Shown here piece by piece: positions 61,342 through 64,000 of a stretch of 64,000 nt of DNA. The notes under the pieces were generated by a model that was not told the origin of the DNA, made no database searches, and saw only the letters and a list, made by a program, of their open reading frames with translations. The position numbers and the translations under genes are program-made. The stretch's first letter is position 1; every line of letters begins with the position of its first letter. This stretch comes from Ascidiimonas meishanensis (GTDB taxonomy: Bacteria; Bacteroidota; Bacteroidia; Flavobacteriales; Flavobacteriaceae): assembly GCF_037782385.1 (NCBI RefSeq), contig NZ_JBBEXD010000004.1, positions 372,001 to 436,000 of the forward strand. The letters run 5' to 3'.

Positions 61342-63138
61342 ATGACAACAAAAGCAAGTATCACAAGTAGAAACGGTAAATCAAGTACAGCCGTTAAAAA
61401 GGAAGTCAAAGAAAAATTGACACAAAGAGCAATTGGACTTCAAATTCAAAACCTGAGTATTGATAAGGTCATTCCAGACCCAATGCAACCAAGAAAGACA
61501 TTCAACGAAGCATTATTACAACAGCTTTCCGAGAGTATCAAAAAGCACGGTGTACTTCAACCTATTACTGTACGTAAATCTGGAAAAGAGTATGTCATTG
61601 TAATGGGCGAACGCAGGTTTCGCGCTAGTAAATTGGCCAGTAAGAAAACGATACCCTGTATCGTGAGAATGTATAAGAATAATGATGTTTTGGAAGTTCA
61701 AATCATCGAAAATCTACAAAGACAAGATGTCGAACCTACCGAAGAAGCAGAAGCAATTGCCTTTCTGAGTGAGAAATATGCACCTTCTGAAATAGCAAAA
61801 CGATTGGGACGAAGTGATAATTTTATAAGACAGCGTTTGAAATTAGCTGGACTTATAGAAGGGTTTAAGCATTTTGTTCGCAAAGGGGATATGACCATTT
61901 CATTAGGGATTGGCGTTGCACTATTTGGACCAGAAGAACAGCAAATGATGCTTGAAACTATGGGCGAAGATTTCAATGCCCATCAAGTTAACAGAATGAT
62001 TAAAGACCAGACCTTTGATTTAGAAAAAGCATCTTTTGATGTCGCTGACAAGAAATTGATTGCAAAAGCTGGAGCTTGTATCGAGTGTCCGTTCAATGCG
62101 GCAAATCAGGGTAATTTGTTCGGGGATGGTAAAATGGTATGTACTAAATCAGCTTGTTATGAATCGAAGAAAAGCAAGTCGTTCTTGAACCTGATTGATA
62201 AATCGAAGAAAGAAAAAATCATTCTTATTCCGGAGATACAGAAGTACTGGGCAGACGAAGAACGAAATCAGCATATTATCGCGCAACTAGAAAATAGCGG
62301 ATTGAAAGTCTATCTTCTTGATGATGTGGAAATAATTGAATGTCCAATTGAACCAACCAAAGAGGCAATCAAAAAAGAGTACCAGCATTACGATTACTCT
62401 GAAGCAGAACTAAAGGAGGAATATGACAATGTCTTTGAAAACTACACAGAGGAATTGGTAACGTACAATTCTGCAAAAGAAAATGGATTTGCAAATGGTA
62501 TCGTTTTCCATCCTGAAACATACAGACACAAAGAAGTCTTTGTAAAGATTATTGAGAAATCTCAAAATGAATCGACAATGCATTCAGCACCATTGGCTAT
62601 CAGAAAAATGGCAGATTGCTCGCCAGAAGAACAAATCATTAAAATCAACGAACGGGAAGTCCGAAAAAAGCAGATTGAGAACAACAAACAGTTTGAAGAA
62701 GTTGTACAGATGATTAGAGAGACCAAATACATTGATACGAAGAAGACACTTTCGACAGATGAAATGGTCGCCTTTTCAATATCACTTTTTGAAAATAATG
62801 TGGACTATATGAGCCAACAAAAGTACTTCTCAAAGTTTTTGGGAACTACTTCCAAAATGACTAAGGTTGAAATGGTTCAGCACTTTAAGAAGAATTTCAA
62901 AAAGGAAATTTTCCACAAGCTAATACGGTATATACTTACCAAGCAAGTCCATTTTGGAGACAGCAATCACGTCAATAACCTAACGAACATTTCATTCTAT
63001 GCTGCAATGCAAGGGTATTACAAATCTAAGATTGCCGGCATAGAAAAAGAATATGCCGAGAAGCGAAACAAGCGTGAAGAACGTTTGAAAGAGCGTATCA
63101 CAGTTCTTGAAAAGCAAATTCAGGAACTTAAAGATTAG
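61342..63138 (+). CDS. ParB/RepB/Spo0J-family partition protein of a mobile element
   Basis: 598 residues. ParB N-terminal nuclease-like (CTPase) domain: IPDPMQPRKTFNEALLQQLSESIKKHGVLQPITVRK (about 46-82) with GERRFRASKLASKKTIPCIV and the ENLQRQDVEPTEEAEAI motif, followed by the KorB-type helix-turn-helix region APSEIAKRLGRSDNFIRQRLKLAGL (about 148-175). The C-terminal 400 residues, with a CIECPFNA and CTKSAC Cys pair region (about 245-275), are element-specific. Such proteins are encoded by ICEs and plasmids of Bacteroidota, alongside DUF932. No ParA gene is near within the window. Confidence 0.87.
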   Translation: MTTKASITSRNGKSSTAVKKEVKEKLTQRAIGLQIQNLSIDKVIPDPMQPRKTFNEALLQQLSESIKKHGVLQPITVRKSGKEYVIVMGERRFRASKLASKKTIPCIVRMYKNNDVLEVQIIENLQRQDVEPTEEAEAIAFLSEKYAPSEIAKRLGRSDNFIRQRLKLAGLIEGFKHFVRKGDMTISLGIGVALFGPEEQQMMLETMGEDFNAHQVNRMIKDQTFDLEKASFDVADKKLIAKAGACIECPFNAANQGNLFGDGKMVCTKSACYESKKSKSFLNLIDKSKKEKIILIPEIQKYWADEERNQHIIAQLENSGLKVYLLDDVEIIECPIEPTKEAIKKEYQHYDYSEAELKEEYDNVFENYTEELVTYNSAKENGFANGIVFHPETYRHKEVFVKIIEKSQNESTMHSAPLAIRKMADCSPEEQIIKINEREVRKKQIENNKQFEEVVQMIRETKYIDTKKTLSTDEMVAFSISLFENNVDYMSQQKYFSKFLGTTSKMTKVEMVQHFKKNFKKEIFHKLIRYILTKQVHFGDSNHVNNLTNISFYAAMQGYYKSKIAGIEKEYAEKRNKREERLKERITVLEKQIQELKD

Positions 63139-63256
63139 CTTTTGTTGTTTGAAGAAGGGTTGGCATTCGTGCTGGCTCTTCTTCTTTTTTTTGATAATAC
63201 TTTAATAAAAATGGTTATGAAGTAGAATAATAATCAATCAATAGTAGCGCAAAGGT

Positions 63257-63392
63257 AAACTCGTAAAATACACCCATCAAAAGACTACGGCATAAAGCCA
63301 ACGCACCATCCTTTACTTATTTATTCCGTTTCCTTTTGAGCTGAGATTTTAGCTTCCGTTAGGGTTACCGCCCAAATATTGTTTAATCTAAA
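63257..63392 (+). repeat. Duplicated leader, copy 2 (upstream of DUF932 gene)
   Basis: Matches 61196-61330 over nearly its full length, with scattered changes (for example TGAGCTGAG instead of TGAGCCAAG). It ends 10 nt before the DUF932 ATG. See copy 1. Confidence 0.8.
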
Positions 63393-63402
63393 TTCAAAAG
63401 CT

Positions 63403-64000
63403 ATGTATTTACAAAATTTACAGCAGGATGAAATCTTTGTTCCATCAGAAATGAAATCCTTAAAAACACTTACGCAGATGGAATCTCGACGTGGGCTTGA
63501 AAACGTCATTATTTCCAATGGAAAAATTGTCAATGTAGTATCAAACAGCTACGGACACATTCCAAATCAATTGTTCTTCAAGAAAGCTGAAGAAATGCTA
63601 TCCGATGCACAACTGAACTATCACAAACGTACCATCAATAAAAATGATAGGTCTTTCATTACAGACTTCATTATTGACGATAAAAGTCAATTCTCTGTGA
63701 AAAATAAAGAGGATTTGATACTGCCGATGCTTCGGTTTAAAAACTCTTATGATGGTAGCGAAAAGACCTCTGGCCACTTTGGTTTTTACAGAAAAGTATG
63801 TTCCAATGGTTTGCACGTTTCTCAGGCAGAAATCGAGTTTTCAATTAAGCACAGTAAGAATAATACACACCTTATTATGCCAAGGTTGAACAACTTATTT
63901 GACAAGTTTTTGAATAATGAGTTCTATACCATTACCAAGAAATTTGATAAGATGAAAGAATTTAAAATCATCGATACACAAGAGTTCGTAAAGGCCATTC
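63403..64000 (+). CDS. DUF932 (phage/plasmid-like) protein, partial
   Basis: Starts at the ATG at 63403 and runs off the right edge with 199 residues in view: MYLQNLQQDEIFVPSEMKSL, then ITDFIIDDKSQFSVKNKEDLILPMLRFKNSYDGSEKTSGHFGFYRKVCSNGLHVS (given over about 87-145). The FKNSYDGS-x-K-x-x-G-x-FGFYRKVCSNGL arrangement is the signature of DUF932, a plasmid/phage/ICE protein family of unknown function, often near ParB-like and partition genes. The frame is intact to the edge. Confidence 0.85.
   Translation, partial: MYLQNLQQDEIFVPSEMKSLKTLTQMESRRGLENVIISNGKIVNVVSNSYGHIPNQLFFKKAEEMLSDAQLNYHKRTINKNDRSFITDFIIDDKSQFSVKNKEDLILPMLRFKNSYDGSEKTSGHFGFYRKVCSNGLHVSQAEIEFSIKHSKNNTHLIMPRLNNLFDKFLNNEFYTITKKFDKMKEFKIIDTQEFVKAI

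Noticed and set aside
1..64000. CRISPR arrays, rRNA genes or intact tRNA genes
   Set aside because: No regularly spaced repeats, no rRNA-like stretches, and only the 22-nt 3' tRNA end were seen.

Overview
The window is AT-rich DNA from a member of the Bacteroidota, most likely a marine Flavobacteriaceae. Signs of this are the promoter elements of the TAnnTTTG type (for example TAATTTTG at 21288-21295 with TTG 19 bp upstream), CarboxypepD_reg/OMP_b-brl TonB-dependent receptors, LytS/LytTR pairs, DUF6090, DUF2911, DUF6503 and DUF4202 proteins, an UpxY-type NusG paralogue, and a small Bacteroidota-style double-glycine leader peptide. Names are given from recognisable motifs only; no database search was possible.

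Region 1 (1-6000, minus strand): an operon reading off the left edge. In transcription order it has a NusG/UpxY-like antiterminator, a TauE/SafE permease, an FG-GAP/ASPIC-UnbV protein, an RnfD/UnbU-like membrane protein, a DUF1702 protein, and finally the first 18 codons of a protein opening with the signature of a polyketide ketosynthase (GIAIVGLDCRYPGA). The three proteins before the ketosynthase are the E3/E4/E5-type accessory set known from the enediyne minimal PKS cassette. This is the most exciting part of the window: an apparent enediyne-PKS-like cassette in a Bacteroidota genome, probably controlled by its own processive antiterminator.

Region 2 (6600-27131): a nitrate assimilation island. 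Minus strand: a DUF7009-like protein, the precorrin-2 dehydrogenase/ferrochelatase for sirohaem, a NarX-like histidine kinase, a DUF4202 protein, NirD and NirB. Plus strand: CobA, a 50-codon ORF, an FNR-like regulator with a Cys cluster, a nitrate ABC transporter (binding protein, permease, two ATPases), a porin, a NarL-type response regulator, a fused assimilatory nitrate reductase, and a rubredoxin-tailed protein. Several ACGTA-N4-TACGT inverted repeats sit only in the gaps around the FNR-like gene and look like its operators.

Region 3 (27260-36030): ordinary chromosomal genes (MscS, CorA, an aspartoacylase-like protein with a RimK-type ATP-grasp ligase, three poorly characterised proteins) and an 800-bp gap with duplicated hairpin-bearing repeats. 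Region 4 (36030-42700): a Cys-rich double-glycine-leader peptide, a DUF6090 protein, a large AsmA-like protein, and a small decayed defence patch (HNH protein, broken Mrr fragment, truncated membrane protein). Region 5 (42950-60783): two modules each pairing an OMP_b-brl receptor with a LytS kinase and LytTR regulator, plus an ECF sigma factor, a TraB/GumN protein, a trypsin-like protease, several lipoproteins and an AraC-type regulator.

Region 6 (60825-64000): a 22-nt tRNA 3' end, probably tRNA-Asp, followed by its terminator, marks the edge of an integrated element. The element continues to the right with a ParB-family protein and a DUF932 protein, both preceded by the same duplicated leader of about 135 bp.
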